A stretch of 64,000 bases of DNA from Brevibacillus dissolubilis (GCF_006170445.1 NZ_VCNA01000006.1:124001-188000), one strand, 5' to 3'; counted from the first letter of the stretch, positions 33,425 to 42,303 are shown. Numbers and translations: made by a program. The notes: generated from the letters alone by a model not told the origin.

Positions 33425-34057
33425 ATGACAAAAGATCAAACATCTACACGTGATCAAATTTTGCATATGTTGAAATTGAAAGGTTCCCTTCCCGTCAGCG
33501 ATATAGCCAACGACCTCGGTATCACTGAGATGGCTGTACGCCGTCATCTGAATACATTGGAGAGGGATGACCTGATCACGTCAACTCTTGTGCGCCAAGC
33601 GATGGGCCGTCCGACCAATGTATACTCCCTGTCACAACAAGCAGATGAACTCTTTCCTCGCAATTATTCCGACTTGACCCTCGATTTCCTCAAGGATATC
33701 CAAGAGATCGACGGGGACGATAAAATAGATGCCCTCTTTAACCGACGTGAGGATCGCCTCGAAGAAATCTACCGCCAGCAAATCCAAGGCGAGCTGGAGG
33801 ACCGCGTGGCTGCCTTAGCCGAGCTGCAAAACGAGAAAGGCTACATGGTAGAATGGGAAAAAGACGAGGAGACCGGTGATTATCTACTCAAGGAATTCAA
33901 CTGCCCGATCGCCCAGGTTGCCCGTGAATTTACCCAAGCTTGCCAATGTGAGCTCTCTCTTTTCCGCAAGGTCCTTGAGACAACAGTGGAACAGACCCAC
34001 TGTATGGCCAAAGGTGCTGAAAAATGCGTATATCGAATCCAGGCGAGCCAAGCTTAG
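33425..34057 (+). CDS. HTH transcriptional regulator with Cys-rich C-domain (SufR/DeoR-like)
   Basis: 210 residues. Winged-helix DNA-binding N-domain (DIANDLGITEMAVRRHLNTL, then MGRPTNVYSL). The C-domain has Cys at 160, 173, 175, 193 and 201; the C160-x12-C173 spacing recalls the Fe-S ligands of the SufR repressor, so it may sense iron-sulfur or redox state. That is inference. ATG 33425 follows GGACGGTG. Intergenic region upstream is AT-rich with no clear operator. The window holds several Fe-S genes that could be targets. Confidence 0.82.
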   Translation: MTKDQTSTRDQILHMLKLKGSLPVSDIANDLGITEMAVRRHLNTLERDDLITSTLVRQAMGRPTNVYSLSQQADELFPRNYSDLTLDFLKDIQEIDGDDKIDALFNRREDRLEEIYRQQIQGELEDRVAALAELQNEKGYMVEWEKDEETGDYLLKEFNCPIAQVAREFTQACQCELSLFRKVLETTVEQTHCMAKGAEKCVYRIQASQA

Positions 34058-34088
34058 AAGCTCAAGTCGGTTAGACTTGAGTTTTTTT
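34058..34088 (+). terminator. Terminator after the Cys-rich regulator gene
   Basis: Stem CTCAAGTC / GACTTGAG then seven T. Confidence 0.85.
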
Positions 34089-34094
34089 GTATGC

Positions 34095-34128
34095 AAAAAG
34101 ACCGACCCACAGCGGATCGGTCTTTTTT
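34095..34128. terminator. Second, bidirectional terminator
   Basis: AAAAAGACCGA / TCGGTCTTTTTT; serves the convergent small gene. Confidence 0.8.
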
Positions 34129-34148
34129 GGTGGGTTCGCTTCTTGTGA

Positions 34149-34397
34149 TCAGTACTTTTTGCTCCAGTTGTTGTAGCCTTTTGTCCATGTCTTTTTCGCT
34201 TTGTAGGGTTTCTTCCATGTCGTGCCTGATGTGTAGCCGGTGACCCATGGTTTGGGATAAGATTTTGACTTTTTGCCATAGCTTTTCGTTGCAGTGGTCG
34301 AGCCGGTCCAGCCAGTCCAGCGGGTTGGATAAGATGCTTTTTTCTTTGCTTTTTTTGAACCGGTGTAGCTTCCGTAGGTTTTGCCTTGTTGGTACAT
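34149..34397 (-). CDS. Small highly basic Lys/Tyr/Thr/Gly/Trp-rich protein
   Basis: 82 residues, no known family. Composition is extreme: Lys about a quarter, plus Tyr, Thr, Ser, Gly and six Trp (for example GKTYGSYTGSKKAKKKASYP and WTKGYNNWSKKY). There is no Cys, no acidic residue and no hydrophobic helix. ATG 34397 follows GAGGTGA; a longer frame to 34451 has no ribosome site. It could be a spore-core or coat protein, or a nucleic-acid binder. Confidence 0.72.
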   Translation of the reverse strand: MYQQGKTYGSYTGSKKAKKKASYPTRWTGWTGSTTATKSYGKKSKSYPKPWVTGYTSGTTWKKPYKAKKTWTKGYNNWSKKY

Positions 34398-34538
34398 GGT
34401 GCTCACCTCGCTTTTACCCGTATGCTTACAGTTAATGAAGCTGGGGAGCATTTGGTCAGGTACAAACTTGCTCGGTGAAGTGACTCATTTTCTGGTAAAA
34501 TCATGGGATACGAGAGATAGGAAGGGATGAATGCAACG

Positions 34539-35411
34539 ATGAAACCAGCCATGAAACGATATACAGCCTACCTGCTTGATCTGGACGGGACGATCTATAG
34601 AGGGAGTGAGGTGATTCCCGAGGCCGTGACCTTCATCGAGAAGCTGAGGGAAGCGAGGATTACGTTTCTCTATCTGACGAACAATTCCTCGACCACACCG
34701 GAAAAAGTGGCAGAGCGATTGACAGGGATGGGGTTGCCTACAACGCCAGAAGAGGTAGTCACGACTGCGATGGCGACGGCGTATTACCTGAGTGAACAGG
34801 AGAAGGTGCGGGAGGGTAGTGGAGAGGGAGCAGCGACTGGTAACTCTGGTGCGGACGCTCAGGGAGAGTATGCTGCGGGTACAGGCAATCGCGGGGTCTA
34901 TATCATCGGGGAGGAAGGCTTGCATGTGGCACTCACCGAAGCGGGCTTCACCCACACCGAAGAGAACCCGGCCTATGTCGTAGTAGGGATCGACCGCGCG
35001 TTCAACTATGAAAAATTAGCGGCTGCCAACCGGGCTATCCGTTCTGGGGCTACCTATATCGCAACCAATATCGACCCGGCTCTGCCGACGGAAAAAGGCT
35101 TGATGCCAGGCAACGGTTCTCTGGTCGCGGCGGTGGCTACAGCATCGGTAACCAAGCCGGTGGTGATCGGTAAGCCGGAGAAAATCATCGTCGATTATGC
35201 CTTGGCGAAGCTGAACCGAAGCGCGGAGGAGACGCTGATCGTGGGGGATAATCTGTTCACCGACATCGAGGCAGGGGTCAACAGCGGCATGGACAGCCTG
35301 TTGGTGCTGACGGGCTTTTCCTCCAGGGAGGATGCGGAGGCACACCATGCGAAGCCGACTTATATCGAGGAGACGCTGATGACCTGGTGGGACAAGCAGG
35401 AATCTCTGTAA
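34539..35411 (+). CDS. yutF: HAD hydrolase, NagD-like subfamily (TIGR01457, YutF)
   Basis: About 290 residues. HAD motifs in order: DLDGTIYRG (nucleophile Asp), LYLTNNSST, KPEKIIVDYAL and VGDNLFTDIEAG. The C2-type cap puts it with NagD/p-nitrophenylphosphatase-like YutF. A Gly/Ala/Ser/Glu-rich insert of some 28 residues (from REGSGEGAATG to EYAAGTGN) in the cap-proximal part is absent from the family as I know it. ATG 34539 is preferred, 12 bases after GGAAGGG; ATG 34527 directly abuts that site. Phosphatase substrate unknown. Confidence 0.88.
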   Translation: MKPAMKRYTAYLLDLDGTIYRGSEVIPEAVTFIEKLREARITFLYLTNNSSTTPEKVAERLTGMGLPTTPEEVVTTAMATAYYLSEQEKVREGSGEGAATGNSGADAQGEYAAGTGNRGVYIIGEEGLHVALTEAGFTHTEENPAYVVVGIDRAFNYEKLAAANRAIRSGATYIATNIDPALPTEKGLMPGNGSLVAAVATASVTKPVVIGKPEKIIVDYALAKLNRSAEETLIVGDNLFTDIEAGVNSGMDSLLVLTGFSSREDAEAHHAKPTYIEETLMTWWDKQESL

Positions 35412-35424
35412 AAAGATATCTGTA

Positions 35425-35450
35425 CAAAAAAAGCCCGCTTGACGGCGGGC
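35425..35450 (-). terminator. Terminator after yutG
   Basis: On the minus strand, GCCCGC / GCGGGC with a 6-base loop and seven T. Confidence 0.7.
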
Positions 35451-35514
35451 ATGATTGTATAGGGGTTGTCATGATCAACAGATGGATCAACTGCTAGTGA
35501 TTCCTTGGCTCGTG

Positions 35515-36048
35515 CTAGACCTGTCCAGTGGCAAGCACGGCTTTTTCCTCTTCAGCACGGTGTCTGTGAGCGATACGGCTGGATGCAGCGGCAGCAATCG
35601 CGCCGACGAGGTCATCGAGGAAGGTGTGGACACCATATCTTTTATCATTGAGTCGCTCGAGAATGCCGTATTTGAGCTTATCGACATAACCATAATTGGT
35701 GAAGCCGATGCTGCCGTACAGGTTCACGATGGCAAGGGACAGCACCTCGTCGACACCATAGAGGGATTCATCGGAGTCGATCATCTCTTGGAGCGGGCTT
35801 AGCAGTTGGCCTTTTTCAGCCAGAATGTCCATCTGGATGCCGGTGAGCAGCGCATTCTGTACCTCCCGTTTGTTGAGGACAGAGTGGACGCTCTCGACGG
35901 CCTTTTCTTTGGTCAGGTTAGGGACATATTTCTCCTGCAGGAAGACGACGATCTCGGCAATCGAATCGACCGTGACCCCGCGCTGTTCCATGAGGGCGAC
36001 CGCTGAATTGTATACATGTTCACTGAGTACTCGATGTGTCTGGCTCAT
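35515..36048 (-). CDS. yutG: Phosphatidylglycerophosphatase A-like protein YutG
   Basis: 177 residues. It matches YutG/PgpA-related proteins of Bacilli: VTVDSIAEIVVFLQEKYVP, VLNKREVQNALLTGIQMD, FTNYGYVDKLKYGIL and FLDDLVGAIAAAASSRIAHR. The family is annotated as phosphatidylglycerophosphatase A. The protein has few hydrophobic segments. ATG 36048 follows GTGGGAGTG; the frame to 36111 has no ribosome site. Divergent from yutH. Confidence 0.85.
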   Translation of the reverse strand: MSQTHRVLSEHVYNSAVALMEQRGVTVDSIAEIVVFLQEKYVPNLTKEKAVESVHSVLNKREVQNALLTGIQMDILAEKGQLLSPLQEMIDSDESLYGVDEVLSLAIVNLYGSIGFTNYGYVDKLKYGILERLNDKRYGVHTFLDDLVGAIAAAASSRIAHRHRAEEEKAVLATGQV

Positions 36049-36178
36049 TTCACTCCCACTTTCATCACGGTTTACGATGTAGTATTGGAAGGCTTTTGTG
36101 TCTCTATGCACCTAGGCACCTATCATGGGGTGGACACATACAATACCGCAGGGAAACGTGTGAACAGGAGGGACCAAG

Positions 36179-37264
36179 ATGAACGGACTGAGAGAAAGAT
36201 TGGAGCAGGAGTACGGCTTCAGTGTCTATGACATCAGAGAGCGGGGCGGATGTCGGGTGCTGGAGACCGACCAGGGGATTTTTTACCTGCATTCCTGCCC
36301 GGCGGCGTACCGGTCTAAGAACAAGCTGGTGGAAAAGGCAGAGAAGCTTTTCGCAGGGCCCACTCCCTACAATGTACTGCCGCTGTATCAGACGAAAGCA
36401 GGAAAACCGTATTTTACCCTAGAGGATGAGATGCACTACCTGCATCAGGGGGTACGCGAACAGACCCCTGACAACCCGCCTTATGAGACAGGGCGGGTAT
36501 TGGCTGAGTTTCACCAAGGTACGCGCAATTTTACGGGAGACCGGCCTTTCATGACGTCGTATCAGTCGCTCGGGAACTGGCCCACGATGTGGCAGAAAAA
36601 AGTGCGTGCCTACGAGACGTTGCGGGATGATCTGGAGCGGGACGGGGAGTTGAGTGAGTTTGATACATGGCTCTTGACGATGTTCACGTATGTCCATACG
36701 ATGGCAGAGACCTCCATCCAGTATCTGAACGACAGCGGTTACTCTAAAATCGTCAAGCAAATGGGCAAATACGGCAAGCTGGTCTACCAAAATTTTGATG
36801 ATGGGTATATTCTATTTAGTGAAGCGGGTATGAATCTCACCGGACAATACGGCTGGGTGATGGATATGCGCACCCGTGATATCGGGCAGTGGCTCAAAGC
36901 ATCTGTGCGCCGTGACGGCTGGGATCCAGAGGCGTTCATACAGTTTGTGGATGGCTATAACAGGGTATCCCCACTGTTTGATGAGGAGTATGCGATTGCG
37001 TATGCGATGATGCTCTATCCTGGGCGCTTTTTGCGGATGGCGGATACGTATAGCAAGCTGACCGCAGCCGAACAGGGGCAGCTGGATACGGCAGCCTTGC
37101 AGCGCGAGATGGAGGAGAGCCTGCTGGTGATGGAGGACGGCTTGCGTGATTATCCAGAGCTGGTGCTTCGGTATTGGGGGGTGGCGATCCCGCGAGTCCA
37201 ATGGTTATGGAGGCAAGCTGATGACGAAGCCCTACGTGTATATGACCCGCCAGGTATCTTCTGA
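36179..37264 (+). CDS. yutH: Spore coat kinase-like protein YutH (CotS family)
   Basis: 361 residues, like the CotS/YutH group of eukaryotic-type kinase-fold spore coat proteins: N-terminal LETDQGIFYLHSCPAAYRSK, then YETGRVLAEFHQGTRNF and the MYPGRFLRMADTY-like segment near the C-terminus. The kinase catalytic Asp motifs are not obvious, so it may be structural. ATG 36179 follows GGAGGGA. Its 3' end overlaps the next gene by 44 bases. Confidence 0.87.
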   Translation: MNGLRERLEQEYGFSVYDIRERGGCRVLETDQGIFYLHSCPAAYRSKNKLVEKAEKLFAGPTPYNVLPLYQTKAGKPYFTLEDEMHYLHQGVREQTPDNPPYETGRVLAEFHQGTRNFTGDRPFMTSYQSLGNWPTMWQKKVRAYETLRDDLERDGELSEFDTWLLTMFTYVHTMAETSIQYLNDSGYSKIVKQMGKYGKLVYQNFDDGYILFSEAGMNLTGQYGWVMDMRTRDIGQWLKASVRRDGWDPEAFIQFVDGYNRVSPLFDEEYAIAYAMMLYPGRFLRMADTYSKLTAAEQGQLDTAALQREMEESLLVMEDGLRDYPELVLRYWGVAIPRVQWLWRQADDEALRVYDPPGIF

Positions 37265-38180
37265 GGTACTGGGTCTAATCCAAGAGGTGGCACAAGTTGG
37301 AGTCTGGGAAGAAGACCGCCCTGTGCCACGCGATATTTTATTACAGGAAGCAAAAAAGGCTGTGGCCTTGTACGTGATGCTGACCGACCGGATCGATGAA
37401 GAGCTGCTCTCGCAAGCACCACAGCTGCGGATGGTTGCCTCGATGGCAGTCGGGTACGATCATATTGATCTGGAGGCGTGCAAGCGACGTGGCATCGTGG
37501 TAACCAATACGCCTGATGTGCTGACAGAAGCGACGGCTGATCTCGCCTTTGCCCTGTTGATGGCGACAGGCCGGCGGATGGTGGAGGCCAACCGTTATCT
37601 CCATGAGGGGCGATGGGAGTCTTGGGGCCCTTATCTGTTGGCCGGGCAAAGCATCTCTGGCCGTACCCTTGGGATTATCGGGATGGGACGGATCGGAGAG
37701 GCTGTGGCGAAGCGGGCGGCGGGCTTTGACATGCGGGTCTTGTATAACAACCGCAAGCCGCGTCCCGAAGCTGAGCAGGCTTACGGGGTAGCCTACCGGG
37801 AGCTGGATGATCTGTTGCAGGAGTCCGATTATGTCCTGCTCCTCACCCCGCTTACACCAGAGACACGGCACCTGATGAGTGACCGAGAGTTTGGCCTGAT
37901 GAAGCCGAGCGCGGTGTTCATCAATGTGTCACGCGGTGCGACCGTGGATGAAGCGGCCCTGTACCGTGCGCTGACCACCGGACAGATCTGGGCGGCGGGG
38001 CTTGATGTGTTCGAGGTGGAGCCGATACCAACTGATCATCCGCTGCTCACTCTGCCCAATGTCGTCGCCATGCCACATATCGGCAGTGCTACATACGAGA
38101 CGCGGGACGCCATGGCGATGCTGGCCGCCCGCAATCTGGTCAACGTCTTGATCGGAGAGGAGCCGATCACACCGCTATGA
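37221..38180 (+). CDS. D-2-hydroxyacid dehydrogenase (glyoxylate/hydroxypyruvate reductase-like)
   Basis: 319 residues. Rossmann motif GIIGMGRIGEAVAKRAAG, then YNNRKP, where an Arg after strand 2 suggests NADPH preference; catalytic Arg in NVSRGATVDE, Glu in DVFEVEPIP and His in MPHIGSAT. Closest in pattern to GhrB/YtmP-type D-glycerate dehydrogenases that reduce glyoxylate or hydroxypyruvate. ATG 37221 follows GGAGGCAAG, inside the end of yutH. Its stop overlaps the next gene's ATG. Confidence 0.9.
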   Translation: MTKPYVYMTRQVSSEVLGLIQEVAQVGVWEEDRPVPRDILLQEAKKAVALYVMLTDRIDEELLSQAPQLRMVASMAVGYDHIDLEACKRRGIVVTNTPDVLTEATADLAFALLMATGRRMVEANRYLHEGRWESWGPYLLAGQSISGRTLGIIGMGRIGEAVAKRAAGFDMRVLYNNRKPRPEAEQAYGVAYRELDDLLQESDYVLLLTPLTPETRHLMSDREFGLMKPSAVFINVSRGATVDEAALYRALTTGQIWAAGLDVFEVEPIPTDHPLLTLPNVVAMPHIGSATYETRDAMAMLAARNLVNVLIGEEPITPL

Positions 38181-39100
38181 GTACTTGGCTGTGGATCGTC
38201 ATCATCCTTCTGATCGTGGCAGTCGGAGTGATGGTGGGAATTGCGGTTAAGGTGGGTCTGACACTGATCCGTCCGCCCCGCAAGCCGATTGAGATGGACC
38301 CGGCGAGATACGGTCTGCCTCATTATGAAAATGTCATTTTCCCGAGCCGCGACGCCGACCTGCAACTGAGCGGCTGGTACATGGATGCCGAGTGGCACGG
38401 GTATCCAAGCAACGGGCATACGATCGTGGTCTCCCACGGCTACCGTCAGAACCGCCAAGAGCCGCATCTGCCTGCATTGGCACTGGTCACCCATCTGGTG
38501 GCGGCAGGCTTCGACGTCCTGATGTATGATTTCCGCAACGCAGGGGAATCAGAAGGGAATATGACCAGCATCGGCTTGTACGAGCAGCTGGATTTACGGG
38601 GAGCCATCGATTTTGCCTGCATCAAAAAGCCGGGACACCGCATCGGACTAATCGGCTTTTCGATGGGGTCGGTCACCTCGCTCTTGGTTGCCGGGCAGGA
38701 CGAGCGGGTAGAAGCGGTTGTGGCTGATTCGCCATTTTATTCCCTGTATGAATATCTTCAAGAAAACATGCCGGTCTGGACAGGTCTGCCGAGCTTTCCG
38801 TTCACCTGGCTGATTCTCTCCATCGTGCCGTTTCTCGTCGGTGCCTCACCGCGCAAGGTACGTCCGATTGACGAGGTGAAGCGGTTTTCACCGAAGCCGA
38901 TCCTGTTCATTCACGGAACAGGGGACAAGGCGATTCCGCATCATCACAGTGAAAAGCTCTACGAGGCCGCAGCCAATCCTCACAACGAGGTGTTTCTGGT
39001 TGAGGGGGCGGATCATGTGCGGAGCTTTGCCCGTCAGCCGAAGGAGTACAGCGAGCGTGTCATCACGTTTTTTCAGGAAAAAATGGTGGGGAAGGCCTAA
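38177..39100 (+). CDS. Membrane-anchored alpha/beta hydrolase
   Basis: 307 residues. An N-terminal membrane helix (LWIVIILLIVAVGVMVGIAV) is followed by an alpha/beta-hydrolase fold: VVSHGYRQNR (oxyanion area), nucleophile Ser in IGFSMGS, Asp in HGTGDKAIP and His in EGADHVRS. So the catalytic triad is complete. Substrate unknown. Its ATG overlaps the previous stop (ATGA at 38177-38180), so it is translationally coupled. Confidence 0.9.
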   Translation: MSTWLWIVIILLIVAVGVMVGIAVKVGLTLIRPPRKPIEMDPARYGLPHYENVIFPSRDADLQLSGWYMDAEWHGYPSNGHTIVVSHGYRQNRQEPHLPALALVTHLVAAGFDVLMYDFRNAGESEGNMTSIGLYEQLDLRGAIDFACIKKPGHRIGLIGFSMGSVTSLLVAGQDERVEAVVADSPFYSLYEYLQENMPVWTGLPSFPFTWLILSIVPFLVGASPRKVRPIDEVKRFSPKPILFIHGTGDKAIPHHHSEKLYEAAANPHNEVFLVEGADHVRSFARQPKEYSERVITFFQEKMVGKA

Positions 39101-39147
39101 TCGTCCGACCCCGCAGATCGCTTCTAACTGGCCCCATGCAAAAAGAA

Positions 39148-39190
39148 ACACCCCTTACCAACAGCCTCAACTGTCAACGGTAAGGGGTGT
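39148..39190. terminator. Bidirectional terminator between hydrolase and yutI
   Basis: Twelve-base stem ACACCCCTTACC / GGTAAGGGGTGT. Confidence 0.75.
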
Positions 39191-39226
39191 GCTACATATA
39201 AAGGTAACTATGGTCTTTAATGGCAA

Positions 39227-39463
39227 TTAGAATACTTGTTGAACTTCCACTACGCCAGGAACTTCTTCAAGAAGAGCGCGCTCGATACCGGCTTTGAGCG
39301 TGATGGTAGAGGAAGGGCAAGAGCCACAAGCACCCATCAGGCGCAGCTTAACGATACCGTCTTCTACATCAACGAGCTGAACGTCACCGCCGTCACGTTG
39401 GAGGTAAGGACGCAGTTTATCTAAAACATCTTCGACTTGAGCTAACATTGCGTTTTCACTCAT
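39227..39463 (-). CDS. yutI: NifU-like Fe-S scaffold protein YutI
   Basis: 78 residues, the NifU C-terminal domain alone. The cluster-binding C-x2-C is in [16 protein letters not shown]. Such proteins carry Fe-S clusters to targets. ATG 39463 follows AAGGAG. It is convergent with the hydrolase gene. Neighbouring redox genes (yuzD, yutJ, yuzB, yutM) keep the order remembered from Bacillus subtilis. Confidence 0.92.
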   Translation of the reverse strand: MSENAMLAQVEDVLDKLRPYLQRDGGDVQLVDVEDGIVKLRLMGACGSCPSSTITLKAGIERALLEEVPGVVEVQQVF

Positions 39464-39603
39464 GAAGGTTTCACTCCTTTTTGTTTCAATCGTTCCTACT
39501 CCATTATAATCCCCCGCAAAGCTAAAATCCATGACTTTTTAAACATTTTAGGTTTGTTTTTATCATTACGATGTTTATCGCTTGTCCGTGTGGAGAGGAC
39601 ATT

Positions 39604-39647
39604 TTTGGAATTAGGCATTCCAAACTTTTGCGGATATCGGGTATAAT
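39604..39647 (+). promoter_or_regulatory. mccAB promoter region with CymR-like inverted repeat
   Basis: Perfect inverted repeat TTTGGAAT-TAGGC-ATTCCAAA at 39604-39624, then TATAAT at 39642-39647. The right arm lies where the -35 should be. GGAAT is the core I recall of the CymR cysteine-metabolism operator; the match is by eye. Confidence 0.5.
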
Positions 39648-39683
39648 AAATATTGGTATATCTATTGAAACGGGGGAACCACC

Positions 39684-40607
39684 GTGAACGTCTATCGCAA
39701 TGTCAAAGAACTGATTGGAAACACACCAATCGTCGAACTAACCCAATTCCCACTCCCAGAAGGGGTCCGCTTGTTTGCCAAGCTGGAGTATTTCAATCCT
39801 GGAGGCAGTGTCAAGGACCGTCTCGGAATGGAGCTGATCCGTGCCGCTGAGGAGAGTGGAGAACTCAAACCAGGAGGTACGATCATCGAGCCGACTGCAG
39901 GCAATACCGGCATCGGTGTGGCACTTGCTGCTGTAGGTACAGGCTACCGCGTGATTTTCTGCGTACCGGAGAAATTCTCCATGGAAAAGCAAGACCTGAT
40001 GCGTGCACTTGGTGCAGAAGTGGTCAACACTCCAACTGAGCTTGGGATCAAGGGAGCGATTGCCAAGTCAAAAGAACTGGCAGAAAGCATCCCGAACTCG
40101 TTTGTCCCGCAACAATTCGGCAATCCGGCCAACCCGGAGGCACATTACAAGACAACCGGCCCGGAAATCTGGGAACAGATGGATGGCAACGTTGACATCT
40201 TCGTAGCAGGTGCTGGATCTGGCGGCACGTTCATGGGTGTAGCCCGTTACCTCAAGGAGCAAAATCCTAACATCAAGACCGTTATCGTCGAACCAGAAGG
40301 CTCCATCCTCAATGGCGGCGAATCTGGTCCACACAAAACAGAAGGCATCGGAATGGAATTCTTGCCGGAATTTATGGATACCAGCTATTTCAATGCGATC
40401 CATACGATTCTCGATGAGGTGGCATTCCGACGTGTAGCTGAACTGGCCCGTCTCGAAGGCATGCTCGTCGGTTCCTCCGCAGGTGCGGCCCTTGAAGCAG
40501 CCCTGATTGAAGCACAAAACGCAAAGCCAGGCACCAACATCGTCACCATCTTTGCTGACAGCAGCGAACGCTACCTCAGTAAAAAAATATATCAAGGAGG
40601 AGTCTAA
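39684..40607 (+). CDS. mccA: O-acetylserine-dependent cystathionine beta-synthase MccA
   Basis: 307 residues of the PLP fold-II family. PLP Lys is K44 (GGSVKDRLG); the substrate loop is EPTAGNTGIG. The Ala (TAGNTG rather than TSGNTG) and the NVYRNVKELIGNTPIVEL start fit Bacillus MccA (YrhA) rather than cysteine synthase CysK. MccA joins O-acetylserine and homocysteine to cystathionine. GTG 39684 follows GGGGGAA. It forms an operon with mccB, one base apart. Confidence 0.9.
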   Translation: MNVYRNVKELIGNTPIVELTQFPLPEGVRLFAKLEYFNPGGSVKDRLGMELIRAAEESGELKPGGTIIEPTAGNTGIGVALAAVGTGYRVIFCVPEKFSMEKQDLMRALGAEVVNTPTELGIKGAIAKSKELAESIPNSFVPQQFGNPANPEAHYKTTGPEIWEQMDGNVDIFVAGAGSGGTFMGVARYLKEQNPNIKTVIVEPEGSILNGGESGPHKTEGIGMEFLPEFMDTSYFNAIHTILDEVAFRRVAELARLEGMLVGSSAGAALEAALIEAQNAKPGTNIVTIFADSSERYLSKKIYQGGV

Positions 40608-40608
40608 T

Positions 40609-41742
40609 ATGAGACTCAAAACAAAACTGATTCACGGCGGAATCGAAGGCGACGAGCATACAGGCGCGGTCGTCACCCCGATTTATCAAGTGTCTACCTA
40701 TCGTCAAGAGGCGATCGGCAAACATAAAGGCTACGAGTATTCCCGCACAGGCAACCCGACCCGCCATGCACTTGAGACCTACATGGCTGAGCTGGAAGGC
40801 GGCGCACGCGGCTTTGCTTTCGGTTCTGGTATGGCAGCACTCTCCACCATTCTCTCTATGTGCAGCCAAGGCGATCACGTGGTTGTAGGGGATGACGTAT
40901 ACGGCGGTACATATCGAGTGATTACCCGTGTCTTCACCCGTCTCGGGCTGGAAGCTACTTATGTCAATACAGGTGACCTGCAGGCAGTAGAAGCTGCTGT
41001 GCGACCAAACACCCGCATGATTATCATGGAGACACCAACCAACCCACTACTTAAAGTAACCGATATCGCAGGCATCGCTGCCATCGCAAAAGCGAAAAAT
41101 GTGCTGCTCGTTGTCGACAACACCTTCATGACCCCGTACTGGCAAAACCCAATCGACCTGGGCGCAGACATCGTGTTCCACAGTGCGACCAAATACCTCG
41201 GCGGCCATAGTGACGTCGTGGCAGGGATCGTCGTCACCAAAGACGCGCAAGTCGGTGAAGATATGCATTTTGTGCAAAACTCCATCGGGGCTGTCCTTGG
41301 GCCGCAAGATTCCTTCCTGCTCCTGCGCGGTGCCAAAACCCTCGGAGTCCGTATGGAAGAGCACGAAGCCAATGCAGGCCAAATCGCCAAATGGCTCAGT
41401 GAACGCAATGACATCGAGCGCGTGATCTACCCAGGTCTGGAAAGCCACCCAGGCCATGAGCTGATGAAAAAGCAAGCGCGCGGCTTCGGCGGCATGATCT
41501 CCTTCGACGTGGGCAGTGCAAGCCGTGCGGAAGAAGTACTTTCCAAAGTAAAATACTACACACTGGCTGAATCCCTCGGTGCGGTAGAGAGCCTCATCAG
41601 TGTACCAGCCCGCATGACCCATGCTTCCATCCCGGCTGAGCGCCGTGCAGAGCTGGGCATCACCGACGGCTTGGTCCGCATCTCTGTAGGGATCGAAGAC
41701 GTGCAAGACCTGATTGAAGATCTGGAGCAGGCTCTTTCTTAA
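40609..41742 (+). CDS. mccB: Cystathionine gamma-lyase / homocysteine gamma-lyase MccB
   Basis: 377 residues, fold-I Cys/Met-metabolism PLP enzyme. PLP Lys is K195 (HSATKYLGGHSDV); YEYSRTGNPTRHALE and SAFAFGSGMAAL-type segments are present. MccB splits cystathionine to cysteine; with MccA it converts homocysteine to cysteine by reverse transsulfuration. ATG 40609 follows AAGGAGGAG, one base after the mccA stop. Confidence 0.92.
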   Translation: MRLKTKLIHGGIEGDEHTGAVVTPIYQVSTYRQEAIGKHKGYEYSRTGNPTRHALETYMAELEGGARGFAFGSGMAALSTILSMCSQGDHVVVGDDVYGGTYRVITRVFTRLGLEATYVNTGDLQAVEAAVRPNTRMIIMETPTNPLLKVTDIAGIAAIAKAKNVLLVVDNTFMTPYWQNPIDLGADIVFHSATKYLGGHSDVVAGIVVTKDAQVGEDMHFVQNSIGAVLGPQDSFLLLRGAKTLGVRMEEHEANAGQIAKWLSERNDIERVIYPGLESHPGHELMKKQARGFGGMISFDVGSASRAEEVLSKVKYYTLAESLGAVESLISVPARMTHASIPAERRAELGITDGLVRISVGIEDVQDLIEDLEQALS

Positions 41743-41840
41743 TCAAAGAAATCTGCTCAAGCAAGATCAGTCGGATTCTTGAACCGGATGGGTGAACAGA
41801 CACTGGTCTCGTGTCATCCATCCGGATTTGGTGATAAGCA

Positions 41841-41878
41841 AAAGGCAGCTCTTATCTGTAGGGAGGAGCTGCCTTTTT
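41841..41878 (+). terminator. Terminator after mccB
   Basis: Stem AAAGGCAGCTC / GAGCTGCCTTT followed by TT. Confidence 0.8.
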
Positions 41879-41916
41879 CCATATTAGCGGTTGGGGTATG
41901 TCGTACAGTCATGCAA

Positions 41917-41945
41917 TAGACGTTCATCACCGCCACAGGTATAAT
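41917..41945 (+). promoter_or_regulatory. yuzD promoter
   Basis: TAGACG at 41917-41922, 17-base spacer, TATAAT at 41940-41945. Confidence 0.5.
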
Positions 41946-41985
41946 CATGGGGAGATAATAGGATCAGAAAACGGAGGGCCCATCC

Positions 41986-42303
41986 ATGAGCATCGAGATT
42001 AAAGTGTACGGAACCGAACAACTCTGCGCAAGCTGCGTCAATCTCCCATCAGCCAAAGAAACCGCCGACTGGCTTAACGCCGCGATTGCCCGCAAATATG
42101 GCCAAGAAGCTTTTTTCGTCACCTATTGCGATTTTCAACAACCTCAGACAGAAGACGATAAAAACTGGGCCGAACGCATCGTCAACGAAGATTTATGGTA
42201 TCCCCTTGTCGTAATTTCCGGGGAAATTGTCGGAGAGGGCAACCCAAAATTAAAGGATATTTACGCGAAGCTTGAAGAATTAGGGGTAAAACCGTTGGAA
42301 TAA
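41986..42303 (+). CDS. yuzD: DUF1462 thioredoxin-fold protein YuzD
   Basis: 105 residues, matching YuzD/DUF1462: IKVYGTEQLCASCVNLPSAK with a C-x2-C at residues 14-17, TYCDFQQPQTED and YPLVVISGEIVGEGNP. The C-x2-C is placed like a redox motif. Function unknown. ATG 41986 has GGAGGG before it. It sits between yutI and yutJ as in Bacillus subtilis. Confidence 0.88.
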   Translation: MSIEIKVYGTEQLCASCVNLPSAKETADWLNAAIARKYGQEAFFVTYCDFQQPQTEDDKNWAERIVNEDLWYPLVVISGEIVGEGNPKLKDIYAKLEELGVKPLE

